From Opitutia bacterium (GTDB lineage Bacteria; Verrucomicrobiota; Verrucomicrobiia; Opitutales; Opitutaceae): DNA of 64,000 nt. A program made the translations under genes and the position numbers. Positions 8,794 to 17,800 of this stretch are shown here, piece after piece. The stretch covers positions 186,001 to 250,000 of the forward strand of contig JACPIT010000006.1 in NCBI GenBank assembly GCA_016187945.1, in the 5' to 3' direction. Within the stretch, counting starts at the first letter, position 1, and each line of letters begins with the position of its first letter. The notes under the pieces are model-generated. The model was not told the origin of the DNA and did not search any database. It saw only the letters and a program-made list of their open reading frames with translations.

Positions 8794-10241
8794 TTGTGAT
8801 CCCACGGGAACGACACCTGAAGCTTCGTGAATTTCCAGATGCGCACCGGCTCGAACATTTTTCCTGGATTGCAGATGCCCTTCGGATCGAGCGCGCGCTT
8901 CACCGCTTGCATCGCCTTCACCTGCGCGGGCGAGTGCTGGATGCGCAGGAATGGCGTCTTCGCCAGACCGATGCCGTGCTCGCCGGAGATCGCGCCGCCG
9001 AGCGCGACGACGGTTTCCATCAGCTTCTGCACGGCGTCCTCGGCGCGCTTCGCTTCGGCGGCGTCGGCGCGGTGATACATGATGTTCACGTGCAGATTGC
9101 CGTCGGCGAGATGGCCAAAGGTCGGGATCGCGAGCTTCGCGCTGCGCTTCAGGCCGGCGAGGAAGCGTGCGAACTTCTCGTAGCTGCGCATCGGCACGAC
9201 GATGTCCTCGTTCAGCTTCGAGTCGCCGAGCTCGAACATCGCGCCCGAGCACTTGCGGCGCACGGCCCAGAGTTGCTCGGCCTCTTCGCGGCTCTTCGCT
9301 TCGCGAAAACCGAGCGAGTGCTCCTGCGCCCACGCGAGCACGGTCGCCTTCACGTCCTCGATCTCCGCAGCGCCACCGGCGAATTCGAGCAGGATCACCG
9401 GGCGACCGGCCTGACCGGGGAAGATTGTCGTCTTCATCGCGCGCTCGGCGCAGACGACGCTCTCGCGGTCGAGAAACTCGCAGATCGCCGGCACGACGCG
9501 CTGGCGGAAGAGCGCCTTCGCGGCCTTCAACGCACTCACTTCGTCCGCGAACGACGTCAGCAGCGTCCAACGCGCGGCGGGCTGCGGCAGGAGCTTCAGC
9601 ACCGCGCCGGTCACGATGCCGAGCATGCCTTCGCTGCCGATCCAGAGATCGCGCAGGTTGAAGCCTGCGGAAAATTTCTTCGTCGCCGTGCCCCACTCCA
9701 CGAACTCGCCGGTCGGCAGGAAGCCGCGCAGCGCCACGACGAAGTCGCGCGTCACGCCGTATTTGCCGCCGTGCATGCCGCCGGCGTTGCAGGCGATGTT
9801 GCCGCCGATGGTGCAGTAAGCCTTCGACGACGGATCGAGCGGGAAAAACCAGCCGAGCTTCGCCGCGGCGTCCTGGATCGCCTGCGTCGTCGCGCCGGCG
9901 TGCGCCGTGGCGAGGCCGGCGTCGGCGTCGACGGCGACTTTGTTCAGCGCGAGCATGTCGACGACCCAGCCGCCGCGCACCGGCGCCGCCGAGCCCATGA
10001 GCGTGGTGCCGCGACCGCGCACGGTCACCGGCACCCGATGCCGGTTCGCGAGTTCGAGCACGACGCCGATTTCCTTTTCGGCGCGCGGCTTGATGACCGC
10101 CGCGGGCATGAACGAGACCTTGCTGCTGTCGAACGAAGCCGCGAAACGGCCCTTCTCCGAAACGTCCACGCGCGCCCCGAGGCGGCGTTTCAACTCACGA
10201 GTGGCGGCGGCGTATTTCTCCTTCATGGAAGGCGAACGCAT
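8790..10241 (-). CDS. FAD-linked oxidase, GlcD / D-lactate dehydrogenase type
   Basis: About 483 residues with the two-domain layout of the vanillyl-alcohol-oxidase/GlcD superfamily: an N-terminal FAD-binding PCMH domain (RGRGTTLMGSAAPVRGG around residue 85; the FAD pyrophosphate segment CTIGGNIACNAGG around 150) and a C-terminal cap (FGHLADGNLHVN around 400, containing the metal-binding His pair; SGEHGIGLAKTPFL around 440). Such enzymes oxidise 2-hydroxyacids (glycolate, D-lactate) to 2-oxoacids. No GlcE/GlcF partner or fused iron-sulfur domain is present, so it is a stand-alone form. The start MRSPSMKEKY is chosen over an upstream extension that runs into a REPIN. Two other hydroxyacid dehydrogenases follow divergently. 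Confidence 0.92.
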   Translation of the reverse strand: MRSPSMKEKYAAATRELKRRLGARVDVSEKGRFAASFDSSKVSFMPAAVIKPRAEKEIGVVLELANRHRVPVTVRGRGTTLMGSAAPVRGGWVVDMLALNKVAVDADAGLATAHAGATTQAIQDAAAKLGWFFPLDPSSKAYCTIGGNIACNAGGMHGGKYGVTRDFVVALRGFLPTGEFVEWGTATKKFSAGFNLRDLWIGSEGMLGIVTGAVLKLLPQPAARWTLLTSFADEVSALKAAKALFRQRVVPAICEFLDRESVVCAERAMKTTIFPGQAGRPVILLEFAGGAAEIEDVKATVLAWAQEHSLGFREAKSREEAEQLWAVRRKCSGAMFELGDSKLNEDIVVPMRSYEKFARFLAGLKRSAKLAIPTFGHLADGNLHVNIMYHRADAAEAKRAEDAVQKLMETVVALGGAISGEHGIGLAKTPFLRIQHSPAQVKAMQAVKRALDPKGICNPGKMFEPVRIWKFTKLQVSFPWDHK

Positions 10242-10315
10242 ACGCACGCCCGCGCGTCCGCGCAAGCGCCGCGACAGCGTCCGTGCGTCAATGCGGTGCG
10301 GTGTTCCGGTTCGTC

Positions 10316-10408
10316 GTATTTCCGGCTTCAGCCGGACCAGTTCGATCCACACTTTCCGCATTCAGCGTCCGCGCGAACGTCCTATGGTCCGGCTGAAGCC
10401 GGACCTAC
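10316..10408. repeat. REPIN-like element, CCGGCTTCAGCCGG family
   Basis: The left arm reads GTATTTCCGGCTTCAGCC (a degenerate GTAG head) and the right arm ends GAAGCCGGACCTAC. It lies in the divergent intergenic space between the GlcD-like gene and the hydroxyacid dehydrogenase, where it must overlap or adjoin promoters. Confidence 0.85.
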
Positions 10409-10522
10409 CGCCAGCAACCCGCCGTTATCTGCGCCGTCAACAATGCGACCGACATCCCGCCGGGCGCGGTGCACAATCGTTTTGAACCGCGCCGCCGGGC
10501 GTGTTGGCTCGCGGGCCTCCCC

Positions 10523-11473
10523 ATGACCCGAGTCCTTCTCTCCACGACTTCGTTTCAGGACACCCCTGGCATCCATCACGACATGCTCGCCGCGACGGGC
10601 TTCGAAATCGTCCGGGAGCGCGGGCCGCTCCCCGAGAGCCGCATGCTCGAACTCGCCGGGCAATTCGACGCCTACCTCTGCGGCGACGACGCCATGACGC
10701 GCGCCGTGATGCAGAAATCCCTGCCGCGCCTGAAGGTGATTTCGAAATACGGCATCGGCCTCGACAAGATCGACCTCGCCGCCGCGAAAGATCTCGGCCT
10801 GCCCGTGCTCTTCACGCCCGGCGTCAACCACACCACGGTCGCCGAGCACACGTTCGCGCTGCTCCTCGCGACGGTCCGCAATCTCGTCGTCGAAGCCAAC
10901 CACGTCGCCGCCGGCCGCTGGACGCGCATCACCGGCAACGAACTCTGCGGCAAGACGCTCACGCTCGTCGGCCTCGGCCGCATCTCGAAGGAAGTCGCAA
11001 TCCGCGCCCGCGCCTTCGGCCTGCGCGTGCTGGTCTACGCCAATTACTGGGAGGAAGACTTCGCGCGCTGGCACGGCCTCGAGCGCGTCGAAAATCTCGA
11101 CGACGCGCTGCGCCAAGCCGATTTCGTCTCGCTGCACACCAAGCTCACGGAGAAGACCAAAGGCCTGATCGACGCGCGCCGCCTCGCGTTGCTCAAGCCC
11201 GGTTGCGTCATCGTCAACACCGGCCGCGGCGAGCTCATCGCGCTCGCGCCGCTCGTCGAAGCCATCAAAGCCGGCAAGCTCCGCTACGCCGCCGACGTGC
11301 TCGACCAGGAACCGCCGCCGGCCGATCACCCGCTGCTCGGCCTGCCCGGCACGATTCTCACGCCGCACATCGGCTCGCGCACGCACGAGAGCGTGCAGCG
11401 CCAGGCGAGCTGCGCCGTGGAAAACCTCACGCGCTTCCTCGCCGGCAAGGAGCCGATCGCGAGAGCGGTCTGA
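10523..11473 (+). CDS. D-isomer specific 2-hydroxyacid dehydrogenase (phosphoglycerate dehydrogenase-like)
   Basis: A 316-residue NAD-dependent 2-hydroxyacid dehydrogenase. The substrate-domain segment KYGIGLDKIDL near residue 75 matches D-3-phosphoglycerate dehydrogenases (RAGIGVDNID type). The Rossmann motif is GLGRIS, so the third glycine of GxGxxG is a serine. The catalytic triad is visible: Arg in NTGRGELI, Glu in DVLDQEPPP, His in TPHIGSRTH. It lacks the C-terminal ACT domain of SerA, so it may be PGDH-like or act on another 2-hydroxyacid. ATG at 10523 is preceded by a GC-rich leader. A nested low-complexity repeat follows. Confidence 0.9.
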   Translation: MTRVLLSTTSFQDTPGIHHDMLAATGFEIVRERGPLPESRMLELAGQFDAYLCGDDAMTRAVMQKSLPRLKVISKYGIGLDKIDLAAAKDLGLPVLFTPGVNHTTVAEHTFALLLATVRNLVVEANHVAAGRWTRITGNELCGKTLTLVGLGRISKEVAIRARAFGLRVLVYANYWEEDFARWHGLERVENLDDALRQADFVSLHTKLTEKTKGLIDARRLALLKPGCVIVNTGRGELIALAPLVEAIKAGKLRYAADVLDQEPPPADHPLLGLPGTILTPHIGSRTHESVQRQASCAVENLTRFLAGKEPIARAV

Positions 11474-11496
11474 ATTCCGACTCTGGGCCGGAATTC

Positions 11497-11662
11497 AAAG
11501 CTCCAACATCCAAGCTCCAAATTCCAAAGAATCACCAAGCCAAATGAACCACGGAGACACGAAGACACGAAACCGGCAGACCTCTTTGTGCCTTGGTGTC
11601 TTTGTGGTTCATTTCTGAGTTTTTGAGTTTCTCTGGAGTTTGGATGTTGGAGCTTGGAGCTT
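11497..11662. repeat. Nested pair of inverted low-complexity repeats
   Basis: The outer arms (AAGCTCCAACATCCAAGCTC at left; TGGATGTTGGAGCTTGGAGC at right) enclose a second inverted pair (CACGGAGACACGAAGACACG with GCCTTGGTGTCTTTGTGG). The arms are made of degenerate repeated words rather than one clean palindrome. It fills the gap before the next gene. Confidence 0.8.
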
Positions 11663-11718
11663 TCCCCCGCTTGGAGCTTTCCCCATCCCGCACCCGTCTA
11701 TCACCCACCCTATCGAAA

Positions 11719-12819
11719 ATGGAAACCTTCCACGTCGTTCCCGAAGCTCAGCACAACGCCCTCATCGCCGCCGCGTATCGCCATCGCGGTTTCCTCGCCG
11801 ACGAAGCCGACGAAGGCGCGCGCTTCTGCGCCGAGGCCTCGCGCCACGGCATCCGCACGCACAACGGCATCAAGGCGCTTCACCTCGACCACCTCTTCGG
11901 CTCCGGCTCGAAGGGCTGCGTGCCCGGCGCGCAGATCGAGGAGCGCGCGTCGAAGTTCAAGGCCGCGAAAATCTGGAACGCGAACCGCAAGCTCGGCCAG
12001 TCGACCGCCTACCGCGCGATGGCCGAAGCGATGCGCCTCGCCGACGAGTTCGGCGTCGGCACCGTGTCCGTCGACAACGCCTTCCACTACCTCTGGGGCG
12101 GCGGCTACGTCATGGACGCCGCGAAGAAGGGCTACATCGCCTACACCAACTGCACGGCCGCGCTCGCGGAAGTCGTCCCGTTCGGCGGCAAGTTCCCCAC
12201 CCTCGGCACCAATCCGCACTCGTGGGGCTTCCCGACGACCGACGCCGTCGGCTACCCGATCGTGATCGATTGGGCGACGAGCGTCGTCGCGATGGGCCGC
12301 GTGCAACAGCTCGCGCGTGAAGGCAAAAATCTGCCGCCCGACGCCGCCGTCGACGAAAACGGCGTCCCGACCACCGATCCGAAAAAAGCGAAATTCCTCC
12401 TGCCGTTCGGCGCGCACAAAGGCTACGGCCTCTCGCTCATCAACGAGATCGTCGCCGGCTTCATCGGCGGCGCGTTGCCGACGGTCCGCAACCGCTGGTC
12501 GCAAGCCGAAGCGGTCGGCGAGAAAGGCACGTGCTGCTTCTTCTTCCAAGTGATCCACCCCGACGCGATCAGCGGTGGCGCCTTCGCGATGGGTCGCAAT
12601 CAATCGCAGAACGTGAAGGCCGTCATCGCCGACGTGCTCGGTCACGGCAACGAGAAGTGCATGCTCCCCGGCCAGCTCGAAGCCGGTTGGGCGAAGCATA
12701 CCGCCGCCGCGGGCGGCCTGCTCTTCACGGCGGCCGAGATCGCGGCCTTCAACGAACTCGCCACCGAAGCCGGCCAGCCGCTCTGGGACGCCGCGGCGTT
12801 CAAGACGGTCACGATCTGA
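11719..12819 (+). CDS. Malate/L-lactate dehydrogenase family oxidoreductase (Ldh_2)
   Basis: A 366-residue member of the Ldh_2 family of NAD(P)-dependent 2-oxoacid/2-imine reductases, which lack a classical Rossmann fold (malate, ureidoglycolate, L-sulfolactate and delta-1-piperideine-2-carboxylate enzymes). Family blocks: SRHGIRTHNGIKALHLDHL near residue 44, VSVDNAFHYLWGGGYV near 115, LGTNPHSWGFPT near 165 and LPFGAHKGYGLSLINE near 230. The substrate cannot be assigned from sequence. The ATG (METFHVVPEAQHNALI) is preferred over in-frame upstream codons that lie in the repeat. One base after the stop codon a REPIN begins. Confidence 0.9.
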   Translation: METFHVVPEAQHNALIAAAYRHRGFLADEADEGARFCAEASRHGIRTHNGIKALHLDHLFGSGSKGCVPGAQIEERASKFKAAKIWNANRKLGQSTAYRAMAEAMRLADEFGVGTVSVDNAFHYLWGGGYVMDAAKKGYIAYTNCTAALAEVVPFGGKFPTLGTNPHSWGFPTTDAVGYPIVIDWATSVVAMGRVQQLAREGKNLPPDAAVDENGVPTTDPKKAKFLLPFGAHKGYGLSLINEIVAGFIGGALPTVRNRWSQAEAVGEKGTCCFFFQVIHPDAISGGAFAMGRNQSQNVKAVIADVLGHGNEKCMLPGQLEAGWAKHTAAAGGLLFTAAEIAAFNELATEAGQPLWDAAAFKTVTI

Positions 12820-12820
12820 G

Positions 12821-12932
12821 GTAGCGCCAGTCTCCGACTGGCGGCAAAAGACTCCCGCAGCGTGCGCGTCACCGACCAGCGAACACGGGCACGCGCGAGC
12901 ACGAGCTGTCGCCGGTCAAAGACCGGCGCTAC
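12821..12932. repeat. REPIN-like element, GCCGGTC family
   Basis: It starts GTAGCGCCAGTC one nucleotide after the dehydrogenase stop codon and ends GACCGGCGCTAC. The arms are about 23 bp with a 66-bp spacer. Confidence 0.88.
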
Positions 12933-13025
12933 GTAGGTCCGGCTTCAGCCGGACCAGTTGCATCCGCGCATGCCGAGGTGCTCCTCGACTCGGAACTCTG
13001 ATGGGCCGGCTGAAGCCGGCCCTAC
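12933..13025. repeat. REPIN-like element, CCGGCTTCAGCCGG family
   Basis: It starts GTAGGTCCGGCTTCAGCC immediately after the previous element and ends GAAGCCGGCCCTAC immediately before the stop codon of the fusion gene on the other strand. The two tandem elements fill the whole convergent gap between two genes. Confidence 0.88.
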
Positions 13026-16000
13026 TCAGTTCTCCGCTTCGCCCTTCGTCAGTTCGATCGCGAGCGTGCGGCAGCCTTTCAGGTCGGTCTTGCCGGTGCC
13101 GAGCATCGGAATTTTTTCCACGCGGCGAATGATGCGCGGCACCCAGAGATTCGGCAGGCCGGCTTCGAGGAGTTTCGCGCGCACTTGCTCGGCGGTGACT
13201 TCCTGCGTCGTCAGCAACACGAGCGCTTCGCCCTTCGCCGGATCGGGCACGCCGGTGACGACCGCCGTCGGGCCCTCGTTCTGATCCCAGCCGAACAGCT
13301 CCGCGATGCGTGCCTCGACCGTGCCGTGCGGCACCATTTCGCCGCCGATCTTCGAGAAGCGCGAGAGGCGGCCCTCGATGTAGAGAAATCCGTCTTCGTC
13401 GAGCCGTCCGAGATCGCCCGTCACGAACCAGCGGCCATCTTTCAGCGCACCTGCCGTTTTTTCCGGATCCTTCAAGTAACCGGGGAAAATGTTAGGGCCC
13501 TTCAGCCAGAGCATGCCGGTGGATTCCATCGGCAGTTCCTCATTCGTGTCCGGATCGACGATGCGCGCCGTCATGCCCGGCAGCAAACGCCCGACCGAGC
13601 CCGCGCGCTTTCCGTCCTGGTGCTCCGCGGTGGACGTCGTCACCGGCGGGTGGTGCTGGTTCACGCTCGCGACCGGCGTCGTCTCGGTGAGGCCGTAGCC
13701 TTGGAGAATCTCGATGCCGAACTGCTGGAGAAACGCCTCGTAGAGGTCCATCGGCAGCTTCTCCGCGCCAGTCACGACGAGGTCGAGCGTGGCGAGTTCC
13801 TCCTTCGTCGCCTTCTTGAGGAACGGACGGATGAACGTCGGCGCGCCGACCATGACGGTCGCCTTCTCCTGCGCGATCGCTTCGACGATCTTGCGCGTGT
13901 CGAGCGGGCTCGGGAGCGTCACGACCCGGCAGCCGCGCAAGATCGGATACCAAACGGTCACCGTGAAACCGAACGAGTGAAACACCGGCAGGCAGCCGAT
14001 GATCGTCGCCGTGTCGGGCAGAATCGAGAGCGAGGAAATCTGCGCGCAGTTCGAGAGGATGTTGCGATGCGTGAGCACGACGCCCTTCGGCTCGCCGGCG
14101 CTGCCACTCGTGAAAAGCAGGCCAGCCTCCTCGTTGTCGCCCGTGCGCGGCAGGCCGAGCAGGTCGGCGATCCACTGGTTCGGCAACACGAATGCCGCGA
14201 CGAGCCACGGCAGGATCGCTCTCTTCCCGCCCATCGCCTCGACCGTCCTCTTGAAATCCAGCGTGTTTTCCGGAAACGGAAAATTCGGGATCTTCGCCCG
14301 CATCGCGTCGGCGCTGATCACCGTCTTGATCTCGCCGATGCGCAGGGCGGCCTCGACCGCGGCGCGACCGACGGTGAAGTTCAAATTCACCGGCGTCTTG
14401 CCCGCGCACGCTACGGCGAGATTCGCGATGTGCGCACCCGCGCCCGGCGGCAGCACGATGCCGACGCGCTGCTCGGGAATGTTTTTCCGAATATAGCGCG
14501 ACATCGCCGCCGCCACCGCGAGCAACTGCGCCGCGGTCACCGGTCGGCGGTCGGCCGTGCGATCGATCACTTCGACGTGCCGCGGACGTTTCGCGAGCGC
14601 GCGAACGCATTCGCGCGCGACGTGGCGTTTGAGCGACGGGCGCTCTTGAAATGCCTCTTCGCCGAGATCGAGCAACGCGCGTCGCGCCGTCGCCATGTTG
14701 ATCTCGTCCGGCCCGATGCGCTGACCAAACCGCACGCAGACGTGTGTCGGCATCGTGCGCGGGGATTTCCAGAGGTATTTGTTGCCCGCGAACGAGAACA
14801 CCGAGCCCCACAACCCGTCGATCACGGCCGGCACGACCGGCGCGCGCGCCTGGCGCGCGATGCTCTCGAACCCGCGCTTGAGCAGCATCAACTGCCCGGT
14901 GCGCGAGATCGCGCCCTCGGGGAAAACGCAGACGAGTTCGCCGTCCTTGATCGCGTCGACGGCAAGGCGGATGCCCTTCATCGGCTTGTCCGGCGCGACG
15001 GGGATGACGCCCGCCGCGCGGAACAGGTAGCGGACGACGCGGCTCTTCGCGAGACCGGCGAACGCCACGAAACGGATCGGCCGCGGCGAGGCGATTTGCA
15101 GCACGACGGCGTCGACGTAGCTCAGGTGATTGCAGATGATGAGCGCGCCGCTCGGCGGAATGTTCTCCTGCCCGCGCGCTTTCACGCGGTAGAAAAACGG
15201 TCCGAAGAAACGCATGACCGTGCACACCGTCTGGTGCGGCAGGTGATAGAGCGCATAGACGGTCATCGCCGCCGTCGCGCCCGCGAGCACGATCAATTGC
15301 GTGTGCGTCGAGAGCGCGAGGCTGTGGTCCGCCGCGAACACTTTATACAGCCCGGCTGCGGCCAGTCCGACCGAGCTGTCGAGCAGGCTCACCCCCGCGA
15401 GCACGCGGCCGCGACGGTGATCTCCCGCGCTTTTTTGGATGAACGCATACAGCGGCACGAGGAACAACCCCGACGAAAACCCGGCGCCGATCAGCAGGAT
15501 CGTGAACGGGCTCCGGAGAAAAACCGTCGGCGCCAGCGCGGCCGGCGGCGTCGCGATGCTCAAGGCCGCGAGGCAGCCGCACAGCAGGATGCCGCCGATC
15601 GGCGCGAGACCCATTTCGATGCCGCGCCGCGAGAAGAGGCCGGCGGAGACGTTGCCGATCACCGTGCCGACGCCGACCATCAGCAGCATCGTGCCCTGCA
15701 CCGCGCCCGTCATTACGCCACCGTGCTGCTGCTCGAATGCGACCTGCGGGAGCAACAGCGAAATGTAACCACCGATGCCGTAGAAAAAGCAGATGCCCAT
15801 CGTCGAGCGCCACAACGGCTTTTCGCGCCACACCTCCGCGATGTCCCGGAAATGACGCACCCACAGCGAACGGCTGAATGGCTCGGCCGACTGCGCCGGC
15901 GTCGGCGCCGCGAGTTGGAACAACGCCCATGCCACGAGCGAGAGACCGCCGAGCAACGCCGAGACGTTCAACGCTGCCTGCCACGGCGCGTCGCCCGCCG

Positions 16001-16499
16001 CCAGCCAGTGCGAAAACAGCGCGCTGCCCGCGAACGAGCCGGCGAGGATCGCGCTGATGTTGGCCATCTCCATGTAGCCGACGTAACGCGAGAGGTTCTC
16101 CGCGCCGACGTATTCGAGGATGATGCCGCGCTTCGCTGGCGAGAGGATCGCCGTCTGCACCGAGAGCAGGAAGAAACAGCCCAGCGCGCCCACGAAGGAT
16201 TGCCGCCACGTCGCCGCGATCAGCAGCGCCACGATCGCGACCTGCATCACGAGCGTGGAGTTGAACACGGAGCGTTTGGAAAACCGGTCCGACATCCACC
16301 CGCACACCGGTCCGAACGCGATGTAGGGCAGCACGAGCAACGCGCTGATCCAAGCGATGACCTCCTTCGCGTCCCGGCCGTTCGAGCGCGCGAGTTGCTG
16401 CGCCAACACGATCAGCATGAACTTCGCCGCACAGTCGTTGAAGGTGACTTGGGCTTGGGCGGTGACCAGCGCCACAAGCGAGACACGGGGTGATTTCAT
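13026..16499 (-). CDS. MFS transporter / 1-acyl-glycerophosphate acyltransferase / AMP-dependent acyl-ligase fusion (LplT-Aas type)
   Basis: A 1157-residue three-module protein of phospholipid recycling. Residues 1-400: about 12 membrane spans of an MFS transporter like LplT, which flips lysophospholipids inward. Residues about 430-620: PlsC-type acyltransferase with NHLSYVD (HX4D, near 457) and FPEGAISRTG (near 523). Residues about 640-1157: adenylate-forming acyl-ACP/CoA ligase with TSGSAGEPKG (near 795), YGLTETTP, TGDLGRLDEDGF and the catalytic-lysine segment GTGKTDLKG (near 1134). In E. coli LplT and Aas are separate; a single fused chain is known in several phyla. The start MKSPRVSLVALVTAQAQ is a typical MFS N-terminus; a 53-codon upstream extension is open but unconvincing. 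The stop codon abuts a REPIN. Confidence 0.93.
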   Translation of the reverse strand: MKSPRVSLVALVTAQAQVTFNDCAAKFMLIVLAQQLARSNGRDAKEVIAWISALLVLPYIAFGPVCGWMSDRFSKRSVFNSTLVMQVAIVALLIAATWRQSFVGALGCFFLLSVQTAILSPAKRGIILEYVGAENLSRYVGYMEMANISAILAGSFAGSALFSHWLAAGDAPWQAALNVSALLGGLSLVAWALFQLAAPTPAQSAEPFSRSLWVRHFRDIAEVWREKPLWRSTMGICFFYGIGGYISLLLPQVAFEQQHGGVMTGAVQGTMLLMVGVGTVIGNVSAGLFSRRGIEMGLAPIGGILLCGCLAALSIATPPAALAPTVFLRSPFTILLIGAGFSSGLFLVPLYAFIQKSAGDHRRGRVLAGVSLLDSSVGLAAAGLYKVFAADHSLALSTHTQLIVLAGATAAMTVYALYHLPHQTVCTVMRFFGPFFYRVKARGQENIPPSGALIICNHLSYVDAVVLQIASPRPIRFVAFAGLAKSRVVRYLFRAAGVIPVAPDKPMKGIRLAVDAIKDGELVCVFPEGAISRTGQLMLLKRGFESIARQARAPVVPAVIDGLWGSVFSFAGNKYLWKSPRTMPTHVCVRFGQRIGPDEINMATARRALLDLGEEAFQERPSLKRHVARECVRALAKRPRHVEVIDRTADRRPVTAAQLLAVAAAMSRYIRKNIPEQRVGIVLPPGAGAHIANLAVACAGKTPVNLNFTVGRAAVEAALRIGEIKTVISADAMRAKIPNFPFPENTLDFKRTVEAMGGKRAILPWLVAAFVLPNQWIADLLGLPRTGDNEEAGLLFTSGSAGEPKGVVLTHRNILSNCAQISSLSILPDTATIIGCLPVFHSFGFTVTVWYPILRGCRVVTLPSPLDTRKIVEAIAQEKATVMVGAPTFIRPFLKKATKEELATLDLVVTGAEKLPMDLYEAFLQQFGIEILQGYGLTETTPVASVNQHHPPVTTSTAEHQDGKRAGSVGRLLPGMTARIVDPDTNEELPMESTGMLWLKGPNIFPGYLKDPEKTAGALKDGRWFVTGDLGRLDEDGFLYIEGRLSRFSKIGGEMVPHGTVEARIAELFGWDQNEGPTAVVTGVPDPAKGEALVLLTTQEVTAEQVRAKLLEAGLPNLWVPRIIRRVEKIPMLGTGKTDLKGCRTLAIELTKGEAEN

Positions 16500-16676
16500 T
16501 CGGGGGGACCGTCCAGAGCTGAACGATTGCCCACATGCGCCGCAAGCCTGAGGTGGCGGGAATGGTCGGACCGGGCGCCGTATTCCTCCGCCGTCGCCAC
16601 CTACCGGCGCCAATCGAAACTGGCGAACGACGACAGGGACAAAGAGAGAGCGCGTCATCGTGAGCCGACGATCGCG

Positions 16677-16737
16677 GTAGCGCGGTGCTTCAGCCCGCCC
16701 TGAAAGTCCACCGGTGCGGGCTAAAGCACCGCACTAC
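16677..16737. repeat. REPIN-like element, GCGGTGCTTCAGCC family
   Basis: It begins GTAGCGCGGTGCTTCAGCCC and ends AAGCACCGCACTAC. First of three elements lying between the fusion gene and the Toprim-like gene. Confidence 0.88.
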
Positions 16738-16760
16738 TCCGGAGTTCGCCGGCGTGGACT

Positions 16761-16834
16761 GTAGGAGCGGCTTTATGCCGCGATCCGAACGCGGCGCGCG
16801 CAGCGCACCAATCGCGGCGTAAAGCCGCTCCTAC
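16761..16834. repeat. REPIN-like element, GGAGCGGCTTTACGCCGC family
   Basis: It begins GTAGGAGCGGCTTTATGCCG and ends GTAAAGCCGCTCCTAC. A copy of the same family (18980-19054) lies on the other side of the ATPase/Toprim cassette. Confidence 0.88.
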
Positions 16835-16858
16835 AACTCTCGCGAGCGGCGGTTCGGA

Positions 16859-16919
16859 GTAGCGCGGTGCTTCAGCCCGCGATTGCGACTCCTCAGTGCG
16901 GGCTAAAGCACCGCACTAC
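16859..16919. repeat. REPIN-like element overlapping the 3' end of the Toprim-like gene
   Basis: It begins GTAGCGCGGTGCTTCAGCCC and ends AAGCACCGCACTAC. Its right arm encodes the last five codons and the stop of the minus-strand gene ending at 16903, so the present C-terminus (GSAVL) is repeat-derived. Confidence 0.88.
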
Positions 16920-17559
16920 CGTCGGGCGGCCGCCATCCGCGCAAATCCCGCGCGAGCGCGCCGAAGCCGTTGGGGAAATCGTTTTCGAGTCGCCGCACAT
17001 CGCCGCGATGGCGCGTGACCTCTTCGAGGACGCGCTGGATTTCCCACGGAAGCGACGGGCGTGTGGTGCCGTAGACGCGCGACTTCAAATCGCGCCGCGA
17101 ATACGGCGCCACGCCGCTCGCCTGCCCCGCCATCCACGCCGCCTCGGTGACGTCCGGATCGCGTCCGCACAACATCCAAGCCTCGATCGCGGGCACGGCG
17201 AGCCCGACGGCACGCAGCGGTCCCCGGCGGCCGTGCGCAGGCGGCAGGTTCTTCATCGTGCGCCGGAACGCCGCGCGCAGCCGGCACACGCGACAAAGCG
17301 GATGATGGTAACTCGGCGCCTCGTGCTCCGGCGTGTGCACGGGCGAATCGTCCGAGTCGCACACGACGACGAGCCCGTGCGCGTCGGTGTTGAAATGCAG
17401 GTGCCGGAGAATCGGCGGCAGCACCTGTTCGACCGACGGCCAGCCCCGCGCGCGCAGCGACGGCGTGACGAGCGAAAACTCCACACCGAGCACGTAGCCG
17501 ACGAGCACCTTCAACGCCGCCTCATCCGCGGGCGACTCGCTGAGAATCGCGAGTTTCAT
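16903..17559 (-). CDS. Toprim-like protein, partner of the upstream AAA ATPase
   Basis: A 218-residue protein with no close family that I can name. The N-terminus (ILSESPADEAALKVLV) places a glutamate after a beta strand followed by DEAAL, and about 65 residues on a second hydrophobic strand ends in VVVCDSDDSPVH, a DxD pair. Together these are the E and DxD signatures of a Toprim catalytic fold, as in OLD nucleases and the AriB subunit of PARIS. A C-R-V-C-R-L segment follows (residues 97-102). It lies 241 bp downstream of the ATPase gene in the same direction, which suggests a two-gene unit. The last codons and stop lie inside a REPIN. Nuclease or defence function is inference; an anonymous DUF4276-like protein is the alternative. 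Confidence 0.72.
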   Translation of the reverse strand: MKLAILSESPADEAALKVLVGYVLGVEFSLVTPSLRARGWPSVEQVLPPILRHLHFNTDAHGLVVVCDSDDSPVHTPEHEAPSYHHPLCRVCRLRAAFRRTMKNLPPAHGRRGPLRAVGLAVPAIEAWMLCGRDPDVTEAAWMAGQASGVAPYSRRDLKSRVYGTTRPSLPWEIQRVLEEVTRHRGDVRRLENDFPNGFGALARDLRGWRPPDGSAVL

Positions 17560-17572
17560 GCAACCGGAGGAC

Positions 17573-17788
17573 GGAAACCACGAAAGGGACAAAACACACC
17601 CAAAGGGGTGAACGCTCGAGAACTCGACCGAGCCTCTGCTTTCCCAACCACGAACCTCCCCGCGAATTGACGCGAATCGGCGCGAATGAAAAACCGCGCA
17701 AAAACAGAATCTGCATTCGCGAAGATTCGCGTCATTCGCGGGCGGTGTTTTTTCGGGGATTGGTCCCCTTTCGCGTCTTCCGTGGTGC
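17573..17788. repeat. Nested inverted low-complexity repeats between Toprim-like and ATPase genes
   Basis: The outer arms (ACCACGAAAGGGAC at left, CCCCTTTCGCGTCTTCCGTG at right) surround an inner inverted pair built of the word CGCGAAT (GACGCGAATCGGCGCGAATG with CATTCGCGAAGATTCGCGTC). It occupies nearly all of the gap that separates the two cassette genes. Confidence 0.8.
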
Positions 17789-17800
17789 TCATCCGCTGCT

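Noticed and set aside
13185-16493. 1102-codon plus-strand ORF over the fusion gene
   Set aside because: Shadow on the complement of a high-GC gene; Arg/His-rich, no domains, and the minus-strand gene has complete motifs.
16500-16658. 53-codon N-terminal extension of the MFS/Aas fusion
   Set aside because: Pro/Gly/Arg-rich without a membrane or domain pattern; the ATG at 16499 gives the normal MFS start.
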